A DNA stretch of 64,000 bases from Hesseltinella vesiculosa (GCA_002104935.1 MCGT01000047.1:62001-126000), one strand, 5' to 3'; shown: positions 35,331 to 47,620, counted from the first letter of the stretch. The notes: generated from the sequence alone by a model not told the origin. Numbers and translations: made by a program.

Positions 35331-35504
35331 ATGCTACCTCCAAGACCAACCACCGACAAACGACCCACGGGTGTAAAAATCCGCCTTTCTGGAGGAGAGC
35401 TCCATTTGAACAGCATTTGCCCCGAAGAAATCCGAGGGCATGGGGCCACCATCGTCAACCTGCGCAACCTGAAACAACTGCATTTCCGGAAGTGTTCACT
35501 TTGA
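35331..35504 (+). CDS. possible small protein, 57 residues
   Basis: Not recognised. An ATG at 35331 opens MLPPRPTTDKRPTGVKIRLS and ends FRKCSL, with a GC-rich third position like that of neighbouring genes. The same frame is open upstream to 35172, but with a hydrophobic, T-rich composition more like a leader. It is divergent to the DHODH gene and convergent with VPS26. A long minus-strand frame overlaps it, so coding status is uncertain. Confidence 0.3.
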   Translation: MLPPRPTTDKRPTGVKIRLSGGELHLNSICPEEIRGHGATIVNLRNLKQLHFRKCSL

Positions 35505-35659
35505 TTTAGAGGGGGGATAGAGAAATGATAGACAGAGTACAGTTGAAAATGGGTGTGAATGACTTCATAACAACAGGGTCGTACGAGGGAGGGGGTATTC
35601 AACAGGCACATTGAATGAGCAATAAAAAGTAAGTGGAAGAATCGAACTAGCAACAGTGA

Positions 35660-37236
35660 TCAAGCGGGAATGTCATCATCGGGATAGCCGTCGTCAACTG
35701 TGGCAAAGGGAAAAAAAAAAAGTGGGTCTCAGATGCAGGTCATGTCTCTTTGTCCACGACTTACTCTTTCGTCGGAACATGGTAATTTCTTGCTGCTTAA
35801 AGTAACGGCGGTTTTCTTCGTCGATCAGCACCAAGTTCAAGTAATATCTTGTCGAGAATTTCTTGTTGACATCTGTGGTGAGAAGTGGGGTGTAAGCTGC
35901 TACTTGCTTTTCGTTTCTCAATGCACGACTTTGGCTCTTACCTCTAAATGTAGGGGCCAATTCGAACCCTCCCAAGAACAGACGGATAGGGATCGTTTCA
36001 CCTAGAGGGGCAAAATCAAGAGGTCAGTTCGTGTTGAGGTTTAGTGCATGCCATGATGAGACAGCTTACCTTTGACGGGAGCACCATCCATGATTTCAAA
36101 TCGAGTCACGGTTTCGCTTTCATTGTAAACATTGGGCACTATGGATCAGATAAAAAAAAATGAGTCCCCTGGAGCACAGACATCCCCCTCCCCCTTTTTT
36201 ATTTCCTTTCTGCTTACAAGCGCCAGTGGTTTCACGACGGATAATGGATAATTCCATGGTCTTGATCTTGATACGGACCAATAAAAAGATGATTTTACCC
36301 ACAATGACATCCTTCAGATGATACCTATTTAGAGAAAGAAAATAAGGTGGCCAGTTAAAGAGACCGAAAGCCGTTTAGATGCCCATTCTGGAAAATTACT
36401 TGGACTTGTTATATTCAAACTCAATGTGCAAACAGTCCTCGATGCCGACTTCCATCTTGATGGAGTTGCTGACTTCGGTAGGCATACGGTATGACAGAAC
36501 CCACATATCACGTTCACGGATCAAGTCGGCCAAACGACGAGCAACTGTCACGCGTACATAGTATCTAAAATAGGATACATTTCTAGTTAGTCGCCACCCC
36601 TCTCTGTTTTTTAGACTTTGTCAAACCTTAGTTTGACGTTGATGCCATTGTAGCTTTCGTATTGCTTTTCCACGTTCTTGAATTCAAAATCAAACGAAGT
36701 GGTTTGACGCAATTCCCCAGGAGCGGCCAATTCTTGTGACAGGGTCAGGAACTCGTGCGATTTGCCTCGGTCATAGAAGAGTTCTAGCAGACAATTAACA
36801 AGAGGCAAGTCAGCGACGTAGATGCTTCCTCTTTTTGGCATTCATGTTACCTATGCTTCCAACAAACTCGACCTTGATGCCATTGTGTTCAAATCGTTTG
36901 CCATCCCTGACTCTGATGACCGCCTGGTCCAACATTCACAGCAACAAAATGAATAAAAGAGTATGGTTAGGTGCCACGGTCAGTTGTCAGCTATCTTTGT
37001 CGGTGTACCTTGCCAGAGACTGCTTCACCATCTAAATAAACAGGCATGCTTTCACGCTGGTCCTTGTCGACCTTCACATCCAAATGTTTACGTTCCTTTT
37101 CGCCGTTGAATTCCACCTGAATATCGACAGGATTCGAGAGACCAAACAAGCTCTACCACCCAACCACCAAAAAGTAATAAGTTTCATCCTTCTTTATTTT
37201 ATAATTTAACATAGAATCACTTACAGCCACAGACAT
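35660..37236 (-). CDS. VPS26: retromer subunit Vps26
   Basis: Arrestin-fold subunit of retromer, which recycles receptors from endosomes to the Golgi. Ten exons: 37225-37236, 37009-37152, 36851-36923, 36627-36783, 36400-36564, 36218-36324, 36070-36138, 35942-36001, 35765-35872, 35660-35697, giving 310 residues in phase. Diagnostic stretches are KHLDVKVDKDQRESMPVYLD, HNGIKVEFVGSIELFYDRG, TTSFDFEFKNVEKQYESYNG, KMEVGIEDCLHIEFEYNKSK, TRFEIMDGAPVKGETIPIRL and YYLNLVLIDEENRRYFKQQE. Length matches family members. The first coding exon is only 12 nt (MSVA). Exons are short and even (38-165 nt), making this one of the most intron-dense genes in the window. Confidence 0.96.
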
Positions 37237-38414
37237 TTATGACGTACGAGAATAAAAAATAAATGGAGAAAAAAGAGGCGAAGAATGAATTCGCAGCGTT
37301 GTGGAAAAAAAAAAAAAAAGCCAAGACCTGTCTGTCTCCCGCTTGAGCTATTGCTTTCAAAAAAGCCCGACCGGCAGCACCTGGTATGTCGTTTTGCTCC
37401 ACAACCTTAGCATTGCTGCATTGCGGCATATCTACCCTCCGTGTTTATCGTCGTTTTTTCTTGCCCAAGCCTCGCGATATGAGGTTCCTGAGACACTGTA
37501 TTGCAAAACCCTGCATTTGATGGCTGCCCAGCTTGAAAATGATGTTCGGAGATTGAATTCGAGTCCATTTTGGCTGGAAACCATCGTTTTTTTTTTTTTT
37601 TTTGATTGAGGAATTGGTAATGTCAAAAATAAACACGCAAACAAGTTGGCTGGGTGACCTTGGCCAAACGACTTGTTTTTTTTAGAATCATTGCTATTCA
37701 TGGGTCACATCATCCAATCCAAATTTCAGATGGATCCATTTAGCTCAAAGGTGTGGAGCACGTGCAATTTTTTCAGGATGGTCCTACTTCGCCTCAGGGG
37801 ACCAATGTCAAGCAACCAAAGCTGCAAAAAATCATCAAATATCGGTTCATCTCAAATGTTGCATACGAGCACAAAAGGACGAGTTATGATCTTGGTCAAA
37901 AACTACAGACCTCTCAGACCTCGTGGTGGGCTGGAAAGGCATAGACACACATTGCCGAGCACCAGCCAAAAACGACCGATTTTTCTGGGGATTGATCCCA
38001 CTGGCGATAATGCCAGAGCAAGCATACGAGTTGGACATGGCTAAAAGCAGAGGCTCTCAGACACCCAGAGAAGGGAAACGTCAGGCCTGATATGACGTCA
38101 AGCAAGGCACGACTCCCAACTTTCTCGGGAAGTCTCTTTCTTTTTTATTAATCCGCTGCCATGACTTGAAATTCATCACTCTCTGCGCAGATCATCTTGT
38201 GACTGGAGCAGAAAAATAAGAAGACACAGAAAACCGTCCTGCCGCACACGATGTGCTTCAGATATTCCTAGATTTTCCAATTAGGTCACTAAAAACATCG
38301 GGTGGTCTTTAATGTGGAATGCAAAACTACAAAGAGGGGGAGATACGAGGCTGGAAAAAAAATAACCGGAAAATGCTATGGACATGATATTAAAAAAGAA
38401 CAGTGAGGCTAAGT
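37237..38414. other. intergenic region, 1.2 kb, no supported gene
   Basis: Upstream of VPS26 and downstream of ILV2. It contains an A-run at 37302-37318, a T-run at 37587-37603 and several short frames on both strands (up to 123 codons at 37673-38044) without recognisable motifs. A minus-strand patch near 37410-37320 reads KVVEQNDIPGAAGRAFLKAI but ends in a homopolymer with no partner exon. Confidence 0.45.
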
Positions 38415-40487
38415 TCATGATTGCTGTTGCTTGAGCTTGGGATGGATAATGAAGTCGTCCAGGGGTTTGCCACCAGGAACCATTGGGAATAAGTGTTCTT
38501 TCTTGCACACGACAGCGTCCATCAGGACAGGACCCTTGTGCTCCAGGAATTCCTTCATCTTGGCAGGAATCTCAGAGGCGTTGGTGACACGGATGGCCTT
38601 GACGCCCATGGCTTCGGCCAGTTTGCAAAAGTCAGGGTTCTTCATCACGGTGCCGGAATATCGGTTTTTGTAGAACAGATCTTGCCATTGCTTGACCATG
38701 CCTTGGAATGAGTTGTTCAGTAGGAGGACCTTGACACCAATGTTGAATTCAGCTGCAGTGGCAAGCTCCATCGCCGTCATGGAGAAGGAGGCATCGCCAT
38801 CGATGTCGACCACGATTTTGTCGGGGCAGGCGACCTTGGCGCCAATGGCACTGGGCAGACCAAAGCCCATGGTGCCAAGACCACCCGAGGTGATGAAAGT
38901 GCGAGGGTGGCGCCATCGGAAGTACTGAGCAGCCCACATTTGATGCTGACCAACGCCAGTTGTGACAATGACGTCGTCCTTCATATCTTTAGTCTGGCGG
39001 TCGAGTTCTTCGATCAATTGTTGAGGCTTGAGGGTTTCACCGTCCTTGGCCTTCTCGTAGTAGAAGGGATAGCGCTCTTTCCAGCCGGCAATGGTCTTGA
39101 ACCAGTCCTTTCGCTCCGAGCCTTGGATGTAGGGCAGCATGCGTTGCAGATTTTCTGTGACGTCGCCTTCGATGGCCGTGGTGGCGTTAACAACCTTGTT
39201 GATGTTCTTGGGCACGATTTCAAAGTGGAGGATACCGCCGCGGCCTTCCTTGGCGGCCTTGAAGGCCTCGGGAGCAAAGTCTTTGACGTTGCCGGTGACA
39301 CGATCATCGAAACGGGCACCGAGGGCGATGATGACGTCGGCGTTTTGCATGGCCAGGTTGGCATAGCAGGAGCCGTGCATACCAAGCATGTGGAGGGACT
39401 TGGGATCTTCTTCATCAAAGGCACCGAGGCCGCACAGGGTGGTGGTGACGGGAATATTGCCTTGGTTGGCCAGCTGGGTCAAGACCTGGGAGCCTTGGGG
39501 GTGGTAGATGATGCCTTGACCGGCATAGATGACGGGGCGCTTGGCTTTGTTGATGAGCTCGGCCGCGCGCTGGATGGTGGGGCAGGGCTTGTCTAGGACA
39601 TCTTCGGTAAAAGCACCGATGGCGGTGTTGGGGATGGCGGTAGGGCGGGCGGGGATCATGGTGGAGGTGGGGATGGGGCGGCGCAGGACACCGGCAGTGA
39701 TGTCCTTGGGCAGGTCCACAAGCACAGGACCGGGTCGGCCAGAGGTGGCAATGGTGAACGCTTCGTTAATGCGACGTGGCAACTCGCTGATATCCTTGAC
39801 CATGACGTTCCATTTGGTGCAGCCACGTGAGATGCCGACAACGTCGGCTTCTTGAAAGGCGTCAGTGCCAATGGCAGTGGTGGGCACTTGACCGGTGAAG
39901 ACGACGAGGGGCGTGCCATCGGCCAGGGCATCGGCCATGGCGGTCACAACATTGGTGGCTCCAGGGCCAGAGGTGACCAACACCACACCAGGCTTACCAG
40001 TGGCTCGGGCATAGCCTTCAGCCATATGGCCAGCACCCTGCTCGTGGCGAGGCAGGATGAAGTCAAAGTGCTCGGATTCGTGGATAGCATCAAACACAGG
40101 AAGAATGGCGCCACCAGGATAACCAAAGATATGTTTGACATTGTGTCTCAGCATCATTTCATGGAAGATCTCGCCTCCAGACTTGCCTACAAATGAATTA
40201 TCCATCACAGCCTGTTTTCTGGTGCTATGACGTCGATCCACACGCACAGGCTCATCATGGCTTATAAAAAAAATGGAAGTTAGGGTGATTCTTTGATCAT
40301 CTCTTTATCTCTGCCCAATCAGGCTCTGTGAATGCATTTGTCCTTACCTGGAAGTGTCAACGGTGGCAGCAGCCGCACTTTTCTGTTTGGTGGTGGTATG
40401 GAGAGCTTGAACGGCAAGAGGGCGCAACAAACTGGCTTGGGAAAACCTTGATGGTCTAGCTGATCGGAATGCTCTTGATGCAAGCAT
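38415..40487 (-). CDS. ILV2: acetolactate (acetohydroxyacid) synthase, catalytic subunit, mitochondrial
   Basis: ThDP/FAD enzyme for the first common step of valine, leucine and isoleucine synthesis. Two exons: 40348-40487 and 38415-40260, giving 661 residues. Exon 1 encodes an Arg/Ser-rich mitochondrial presequence (MLASRAFRSARPSRFSQASL). The catalytic ThDP Glu lies in PRHEQGAGHMAEGYA (about residue 120). GGLGTMGFGLPSAIGA, then IDGDASFSMTAMELATAAEF and LLLNN form the ThDP/Mg site. The classic inhibitor-contact positions look wild type: Pro in GQVPTTAIGTDAFQE and Trp in GMVKQWQDLFY. The C-terminus ends in Gln repeats. It is divergent to LEU2 around an 827-bp spacer. High GC in third positions suggests good expression. 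Confidence 0.97.
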
Positions 40488-40620
40488 GTTATATAAAATA
40501 AAGTAATATGAAGGGGAAGAGAAAGCAGAGAAAGAACAAAAAAAAAAAGATTTTTTGCTTTTTTTTTAAAATGGAACATCGCACTGAGCTTGAAATTCTT
40601 GCTTTAATTCTAATTCGCTG

Positions 40621-40627
40621 TGAGTCA
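40621..40627. promoter_or_regulatory. Gcn4/CpcA-type site TGAGTCA
   Basis: Exact TGAGTCA, the bZIP site of general amino-acid control in fungi, 134 bp upstream of the ILV2 ATG in the divergent spacer. Binding in this organism is inferred. Confidence 0.5.
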
Positions 40628-40853
40628 ACATTTATGCCCATTTCTCCTTCTCCAGGTTTTCGAGGGTTTTTCATATGATTAAAAGCAAGCATGACCTTTC
40701 CTCACCATTCCCATTCATCCTATCATGCTCTTTACTTACTGCTTTATCATGCCATTCCTATTTTCTCTTGCTGCCTTTTTTTTATCTTTTTTTTCAAGAA
40801 TAAAAAAAGAAGGCGACGAGGAGGAGCTTGTGCAAAGGGGCAGCCTGCCTATA

Positions 40854-40860
40854 TGAGTCA
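40854..40860. promoter_or_regulatory. Gcn4/CpcA-type site TGAGTCA
   Basis: A second exact TGAGTCA in the ILV2-LEU2 spacer, about 370 bp from ILV2 and 455 bp from LEU2. Two exact copies in 827 bp exceed chance expectation (about 0.1 counting both strands). Confidence 0.5.
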
Positions 40861-41314
40861 CATCAATTGGACATTTCTTGGAACCAATACCAAATTGGAA
40901 TACAAAAAGATAAGATACAATCCACCTCACGAAATTGGAGGGTTATGATTGGCCGACAAGTACGAATGGCTCATCGCTATCAGCCAATAACCTGCCAAAA
41001 AAAAATCCTACAATGCCCAAATGCGGCCGCCTTTTCATCCCTTCCTGACGCGCCTTTGCTTATAGTGAAAAGAAAGAAAACAAAAATGAATCGGTAGTTT
41101 ATCAGATTAGGTGATGATCTTGCAGAAAAATAGAAATTCCATGTTCTGATCTCGACATGGAAGACATAAAAAGTGGGCATGCTTTTTCCCGGCCAAACGT
41201 TCCGCAGACTCCGGTGTCTTTTTTTTTTTTTTTTTGCAGCTTGAAAGAGCGAGCCCGATTTTTTTTTTTTTCCTCTTTCTTGTTCTTTTCGAAAACTCTT
41301 AATATATTTTTATA

Positions 41315-42572
41315 ATGTCAAAACCTATTACGATTGTGTGCTTGCCTGGCGATGGTGTTGGTCCTGAAGTGGTGGGCGAAGCTGTCAAGATTCTCAAGGT
41401 GGTTGCTGACAAGCGTGCTAAGGCTTTGGACGTGTCATTTGAATTTATTGATGAGCTCATTGGTTTAGCTGCTCTGGACAAGACTGGTAAGCAGCGGTGG
41501 AGAGGCTGAGAGTATGTCGTGATGGGAAATGCAGAGCGAACTATCATCAAGCGCATTCTAGAAAAAAAAATAATAAGAGCAAGAACAAAACTGAATTTGA
41601 CATGTTATCAATAATGATGTAGGTGAACCTCTGCCCGACAGTGCTTTGGAAGCATGCAAAAAAGCCGATGCCATCTTGTTGGGTGCTGTGGGTGGTCTTC
41701 CCAATGCTCAAATCGGTAGTGGCCCTCGTCCTGAACAAGGTCTGCTGAAATTACGCAAGTCACTCGACCTTTATGCCAACTTGCGACCTGTGACGTTTGC
41801 CTCGGAAAGCCTGCTGCCGCTGTCTCCTTTGAAGGATCACGTGGTCAAGGGCACCGAGTTTGTGTTTGTGCGTGAATTGGTGGGTGGTATCTACTTTGGT
41901 GAACGACAGGAAGCCGATGCTGACGGCAAGGCCTACGACACCCTTCCTTACTCACGCGAAGAAATCCAACGAGTGACTCGTCTGGCTGCTCTGTTGGCCC
42001 GCAAGCAAACCCCCGTTGGCAAAATCCACTCTATCGACAAAGCCAACGTGTTGGCCACATCACGCCTGTGGCGCACCACTGTGACCGAGACGCTGACCAA
42101 GGAATTCCCAGAACTCGAATTCGATCACCATCTCGTCGATTCGGCCGCCATGGCCATGGTTCAAAGCCCCTCCAAGCTCAATGGTGTGGTTCTGACAGAA
42201 AATATGTTTGGTGACATCCTGTCGGACGAAGCCTCGGTGATCGTCGGCTCCTTGGGCCTGCTGCCCTCGGCCTCGTTGAATGGCCTGCCTGACGGCAAGA
42301 GCAAGTGCCTGGGTTTGTATGAACCTATCCATGGCTCTGCCCCCGACATTGCCGGCCAAAACGTGGCCAACCCTATTGCCACCATCCTCAGTGCTGCTCT
42401 CTTGTTGCGCTACTCTCTTGGCTTTGAAAAGGAAGCCCAAGCCATTGAACAAGCTGTGCGTGAAGTGCTGGATGCTGGTGTGCGTACGCGTGATCTCCGT
42501 GGTTCCAGCTCCACTACCGAAGTCGGCGCCAAGATCGCTGATGTCCTGGCCACCATCTTGGAAAAGTTGTAA
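41315..42572 (+). CDS. LEU2: 3-isopropylmalate dehydrogenase
   Basis: NAD-dependent oxidative decarboxylase of leucine synthesis. Two exons: 41315-41486 and 41623-42572, giving 373 residues. The N-terminus [20 protein letters not shown] is followed by [12 protein letters not shown] and [20 protein letters not shown] (substrate Arg residues). Then come [20 protein letters not shown], the [20 protein letters not shown] metal/substrate Asp motif, and [20 protein letters not shown] for NAD. Length matches fungal Leu2. No targeting signal, consistent with a cytosolic enzyme. It is divergent to ILV2 and convergent with the methyltransferase gene, with 165 bp between their stop codons. Confidence 0.97.
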
Positions 42573-42737
42573 CTGAAATGATGTTTTCCCTTTGTACAAT
42601 AAAATAAAAAAAAGAAGAGCTTGTTTATTTGGAAATGCGAGAATGGTATCTTGGGGGCAACGAGAGAGGGGGGGGTAAAAAAGCGAAAAGAGAAAGGTTT
42701 ACGCCACACTCATACACAAATAAAGAAAAGGATGAGC

Positions 42738-43593
42738 TCAGACACGCTTTTTTCTTTCTAAACGATAAAGGTAGAGACCCTGAAGCTTGTATTCTGGTCG
42801 TTTTGGATCATCTTGGATATCAATGAGAGCAAAGTGTTTTTTGGCCAAGGCAAAGAAACGTTTGTCAGCCTTGCGTCGGCGGCGATAGGTCATGTAGATC
42901 TCCGTCAATGGGTTATTGTCAGTAAAGTGGACCAAGGTGTCGATCAAAGGCTGGAAGGCGATCTCCAAATACACACAATCCGAGGCTAGCACCACATCGA
43001 CCTGGTGACTATGAGGCACGCCCCTACAGATAGCCGTCAAGAGAGAAGAAAGGGGTCGGAGTTAAGCGAAGCTTGTTGAGGAAAATAAAAAAGGCTTTTC
43101 TTTACCAATCCAACAGGGAAGCGGAGGTGTTGGACAGGTCATTCAAGGTAATATTGTCTTTCATCAACTGCATCATAGGCTCTTGGTCGGTCAGTTCCAT
43201 GTGTTCTAGGGGACAGGCTTTGGCCAGAGCAAGGCCAACGAGCCCGGTGCCACTGCCGAGATCCAGAACGGTTTTCCGTTGGAAGAAGGTCGAGTCCAGG
43301 CTGTGGCGCCACAGCAGATAGTCGACCATAACATAAGCTGCTTCCCAGGTTTTACCACCGCAGCCGCCCGAAACATCTTGCCAAAGCTTGACGCTGACTT
43401 GGTCAAACTGTTCAGTTGAGACATGGCGTTCTATCCTGGGGGCATGGGCAAGGCCTTGATCATGATCGTCATCGTCATCGGTGGAATCCATGTACGGGAG
43501 CAGACCAGGAGATTTCGGGGATTTGGGAGACTGCACCTGCAAAATGCCCACGACATTGACTTGATTTTCAATAGGACACGTCGTCGTCACCAT
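42738..43593 (-). CDS. METTL21/Efm-type protein-lysine methyltransferase
   Basis: SAM-dependent methyltransferase of family 16, whose members modify lysines on elongation factors and chaperones; the substrate here is unknown. Two exons: 43106-43593 and 42738-43023, giving 257 residues. The SAM motif I is VLDLGSGTGLVGLALA at about 109-124. It is preceded by GKTWEAAYVMVDYLL, the family's W-E-a pattern. The post-I acidic residue is in LTDQEP, and the motif VVLASDCVYLE replaces the DxxY signature. An acidic Asp-rich N-terminal extension is likely disordered. The start at 43593 (MVTTTCP) was chosen over an upstream in-frame stretch that reads as a T-rich leader. Nearest yeast relatives are Efm6-like proteins, by pattern only. 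Confidence 0.85.
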
Positions 43594-43990
43594 ATGGAAG
43601 GGAGGAAGAAGAAGAAGATAAGGTAAAAAGGGAAAGAAAGAAAAAAAAACGATGTTGCTCTCGAGGACAAAAAACCCACTTCTTGGAAATGCGCACCAAT
43701 CAAGAGCAACTGCCTGAAGGCAAACCTTAAATCTTTGACCTGATGTCAAAAAATGACAACCTTTGGCTTCACGTGCGCTAGAAGAAAAAAGAATAATAAT
43801 CCTGGCCAGTTTTATTATTTTTAATATTCATTCATTTCATACAAAGGAGGTCATAGAGTAGCTTCATGGTGATTAAAAGGCAGGGGGAGGTACACCTGGC
43901 AGGGCCTCGAGACGGTGCGTTCAATAGGAAGGGCATATAAAAAAGAAAAGAGCAAGCTTCCATGCTTGGAACAAAGGAATGGAGTGGGGT

Positions 43991-44149
43991 TCAATGGGCA
44001 TGACGGTAAGGAATCAAGACAAAACAGAAGAGCCTATGCAATTTTTCAAGCGTAGAAGACCTTGGAGGCGTGGTTGGCGGCGGCGTGGCGGGTCGTGGAG
44101 GAGGTCTAGGGTTTTGAGGCCTTGGACGGCGAAAACGCAGAATACCCAT
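43991..44149 (-). CDS. possible Pro-rich small ORF, 52 residues
   Basis: Not recognised. The ATG at 44149 gives MGILRFRRPRPQNPRPPPRP, then Thr/Pro residues and a hydrophobic end. The composition could simply reflect a skewed GC-rich patch, since the plus strand of the same bases encodes an Arg/Trp-rich frame. No partner exon seen. Confidence 0.2.
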   Translation of the reverse strand: MGILRFRRPRPQNPRPPPRPATPPPTTPPRSSTLEKLHRLFCFVLIPYRHAH

Positions 44150-44852
44150 CGGTTGGTGACAAGGGATAGAAACACGCGAAAAAAATACGTAACAAAAGCA
44201 ACGCGGATGAAGAGGAGGAAAAAAAAAGAGAGAGAAGAAATGGCCCTTTTTAACCGTTGTTCAAGTGTTTGGAACAAAAAAAAAAAGTTGTCAGAGAAAG
44301 AAAAAAAAAATTCTGAATGTCATTAAGAAGCCATAGGGTTTCGATCCAAACCTGGGTGTTCAAGGGATACTTGACTTCCACCGTTCCAGGTTTTTCTTTT
44401 AAACGGGGAAACAGCTCAGGCGAGCCAAAAAAAAAAAAAAGGAGTTCTTGCGAGGAATTACGTTTGTTTGCTTCTAGGTAGTTTCCTTTTTCTATGACAA
44501 GGATGTGGCCAAAGTACCCATTCACAGATAAACCTCTTCAACTCCCATCCTTTATTACTATCATCACCCTTTTTACCATTATCCTGGAACGTACCCTACA
44601 CCCCCTTTTTACAGGCAAGCACGATTTCACCTGCCCTGATAGCACAAAGCCCGAAAAAATTGGCTTCACATAAACTATGGATCAAGGTGCCCCCCCCCTA
44701 ATCAGAAATAAACATCTTTTTTTTGGGAAACAATTCCCACTTTGATTGCCTAGAATAGCAATAGTGAGGGGATCCTTTTTTTTTTTTTTGAAAGAAGAAA
44801 AAAAATGAATAAATACGGTCAGCTTTATTTCAACCTTAACCAACAGGAAAGG
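44150..44852. other. 3'-flanking intergenic region of the SulP gene
   Basis: Homopolymer-rich spacer (A-runs about 44276-44286, 44304-44313 and 44427-44440; C9 at about 44690) with AAAAATGAATAAATA near 44800. No coding support. Confidence 0.5.
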
Positions 44853-47620
44853 TCAAGATACCACAATAGACTGGTGTTTGGCGATATCACGTTCCACAGC
44901 CTCGATGGCTCGAGACACTCGGTTGAAGAGATGATCCTTGCCCACCAATTCCAATAAGCCTGCCTGTTCAAACATTTCCAATGGACGCTCTTTGACATGC
45001 ACAAAGTACACCTGCACACCTCTTTGATGATAAGACACCACGATTTCAAGCATGATCTGTACAGCACTAAAAAAAAAAAATTAGCTTTTCGTGAGTATCT
45101 CAATGCTCCCAATGTTCGCAGTGTCATAAGCCTTTGTTTCTCCTCTCTGACAACCCATGTGGTTTAACAAGCCCAACCGTCTCTCCTTTTCAGTGGATTC
45201 CGCCCAACTCTAAAATAGTAAGCCAAAATCCTGCGTCCTGGGTCACCTCCTCCTTTACCTTGCGTCAATGTATGGCATGTTGTTCACGTCAAAAATAATA
45301 TATCTTGATTCGCCCAAGCGAGGTCGTTCAGAAGGATGGATAGTCATATCACCAAATTGTTCAAAGCGTCTTAAACGGTCCTTCAATTGGCCTTTACAGA
45401 TCACCCCCAGAAAAAAGGGAGTCAGTGATTTCTTGTTCTGTCGAGAGAGAGAGGGGGGTCGGGGAAATCACGGCGGGTTTACCTGTGTTTGCGAAAAAGA
45501 GTGGTTCTTCCACTCGAATGATCATGACTTCTTCGATATGTTCAATTTCCTCTGGGCCATCCTGGATAGGCCGGAATCGGTAATGGTTTCCTTTTTCTCG
45601 GCCCTGTCACAAAAAAAAAAAAAATAAGCGTTCTCTTTTTTTTTGGTAATGGGCTTATCCATGCCCACGAGACGAAAGAAAAATCAACCATAGCGGTTTT
45701 TTTTTTTTTTTTTTTTTTGCTATATACCATGATGGAGATGCGTGGGTAACTTGTTTCCTTGATGGTGAGGAGAAGGGAAAGCGTGACGGCCAGCAACGTG
45801 CCGAATTCCAAGGAGATCATCACCGTGGCCAAAAAGGTGACGGTTAGTAGGGCCAGATCGCGCCAGGCATGGACCTTGAAAATAAAGTGGAGATCCTCGG
45901 GTAACTCGCCCAACAGCGACAGCACGGCCACGAAAATGATGGCGGACAGCACACATTTGGGCAGGTAATAAAAATAGGGCAGCAAGAAGAAGATGGCAAA
46001 GATCGTCAAGACGCCGGTCATCAAGCTGGCCATTTGAGTGCGAGCTCCGGCACGGTCGTTGATCTTGCTACGAGCGACCTAATCATTCACACGGGAAGCC
46101 TTGGTGAGTAGCCACCTTTTTTTTTTTTTTTCCAACACGCCTTTTTCCTTGCTTACCGATCCAAATGCAGGGATGCCTTGCATCAGACCACTGACGACGT
46201 TGGCAACACCGAGGGCAACCAATTCACGATTGGCACTGACAGAATAGTTGTGGCGGGTGGAATATGTCTTGGCAATCACAACAGACTCAACAAAGCCGAT
46301 GATAGCAATCATGGCGGCGGTGACCAAGAGATCCTTCATATGATGGTTGCTGGGGAAGGCCGGGATCGAGGGCAATGGTAGCTGCCCGGCGCCATCGATG
46401 TTTCCCAGGATGGACAGGCCTTTATGCTCCCAGTCAAATACATAGGTGGCAACGATGGAGCAAATGACGACAAACAGGACTTCAGGAAGCAATTGGATCC
46501 AGCGGCGGTTGGTCTTGGCCTTGAGAACACGGCATCCAAGCAGGAGCACGACAGAGACAAGGGACACCAGACCAGAGAGCACATGGATATGGCTGACGTT
46601 GCGCACAAGAAAGGCCAGGCGGGCAATGGTGGTGGAGGCTTCGGTGATGCCCTGTTCCTCACTGAGAGAGACCATGCCCAGGAGGATGATGGTTTGCTGC
46701 ACCAGCACGACAAGCGCCACACCGGTGATGAAACCCCGCAGCAACGCGCGGCTCATCAGACTGTCCAAGAAGCCCAGGCGGAAGATCCCCAGCAGAAAAG
46801 TAAACACCCCGACAAAAAAGGTCATCAACGTTGCCCAAGCAAGAGGGTCCACGCCATTATCAGGATCATGGTTTTGTGTGGCAATGGAGGAGCCTACCAA
46901 TAAGGAAAGCGTCGCTTCAGGGCCCATGGACATTTGCCTATTATCCCAAATGGAAATCCAGGAAGGGGTGAGTTGCTGTCATGAAAAAAAAGGGCGTACG
47001 TTACCTGGACATGCCAAAAATGGCATAAGTGATGGCAGGAAAGGCAATGGCATAGAGGCCATGGATGGCTTCAAGTTTACAAAGAGCAGTGGCATAGGAT
47101 AGCGCCTGGGGAATCATCAGACAAGCTAGTGTCAGGCCAGCAAACAAATCGCCCACAAATAGCTGACTGTTGTAGTCCGGGAGCCATTGTAGGATCGGCA
47201 GATAATATTTGGACCGCATTTTCAAGATGTTCCAGTTATCGCGGGGCTGGTCATCCACAAAAGGTTGCGCCGAAGGTACTGAGTAAAAAGGTGATAAGCA
47301 AAAAAGGAAAAAAAAAAAAATGTTGCAGAGAAGGGGGGGGGACCAAACTTACAAGGGGAGGCGGTCATGTAGCGTTGATGATCATCAATGCCCAGGAGAG
47401 CTTGACTTTCGGAGATGCGGACATTAGGGGAATAGACATCATCATCACTGTAGTCTTCGCGATGAATGCTGACGGTCATGGACTTGTTTGGACCTAAAGC
47501 GTTGAATAGCGCGACCATGCCGCAAAAAAAAAGTGAGAAAAGTGTCTTTTTGTCAGTGGCTATTCCAAGCTACTTACTTCCACTACGGGAAGCTGTACTC
47601 TTTTGTGATGGTGCAGCCAT
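44853..47620 (-). CDS. SulP-family sulfate/anion permease with STAS domain
   Basis: Plasma-membrane anion transporter of the SLC26/SulP family, probably a sulfate permease. Eight exons: 47578-47620, 47353-47493, 47005-47278, 46157-46937, 45728-46078, 45483-45603, 45259-45391, 44853-45066, giving 685 residues in phase. A cytoplasmic N-terminus leads into the family signature FAGLTLACLMIPQALSYA. Then come IYAIFGMSR-type and GPEATLSLLVGS motifs and about a dozen hydrophobic segments, with GFVESVVIAKTYSTRHNYSV and VSGLMQGIPAFGS in the conserved core. The C-terminal STAS domain covers about 540-680 (VMIIRVEEPLFFANTG, then YIIFDVNNMPYIDASAVQIM). Exact substrate is not decided by sequence. The gene lies convergent to nothing close; NDUFA1 follows upstream on the same strand 336 bp away. 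Confidence 0.92.

Larger units (their letters stand above)
40488..41314. promoter_or_regulatory. divergent ILV2-LEU2 control region
   Basis: 827 bp between the ILV2 and LEU2 start codons. It contains two TGAGTCA sites, pyrimidine/poly(T) tracts (41220-41236, 41262-41272) just before LEU2, and AATATATTTTTATA directly upstream of the LEU2 ATG. No open frame of note. Shared regulation of the two branched-chain genes is inferred from the layout and the sites. Confidence 0.6.

Noticed and set aside
39138..39907. Long plus-strand frames antisense to ILV2 (up to 229 codons)
   Set aside because: Shadow frames caused by the high third-position GC of ILV2; the minus-strand enzyme is unambiguous.
43979..44326. 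Arg/Trp-rich plus-strand frame, 115 codons
   Set aside because: Antisense of a Pro-rich patch followed by purine-rich low-complexity sequence; no start context.
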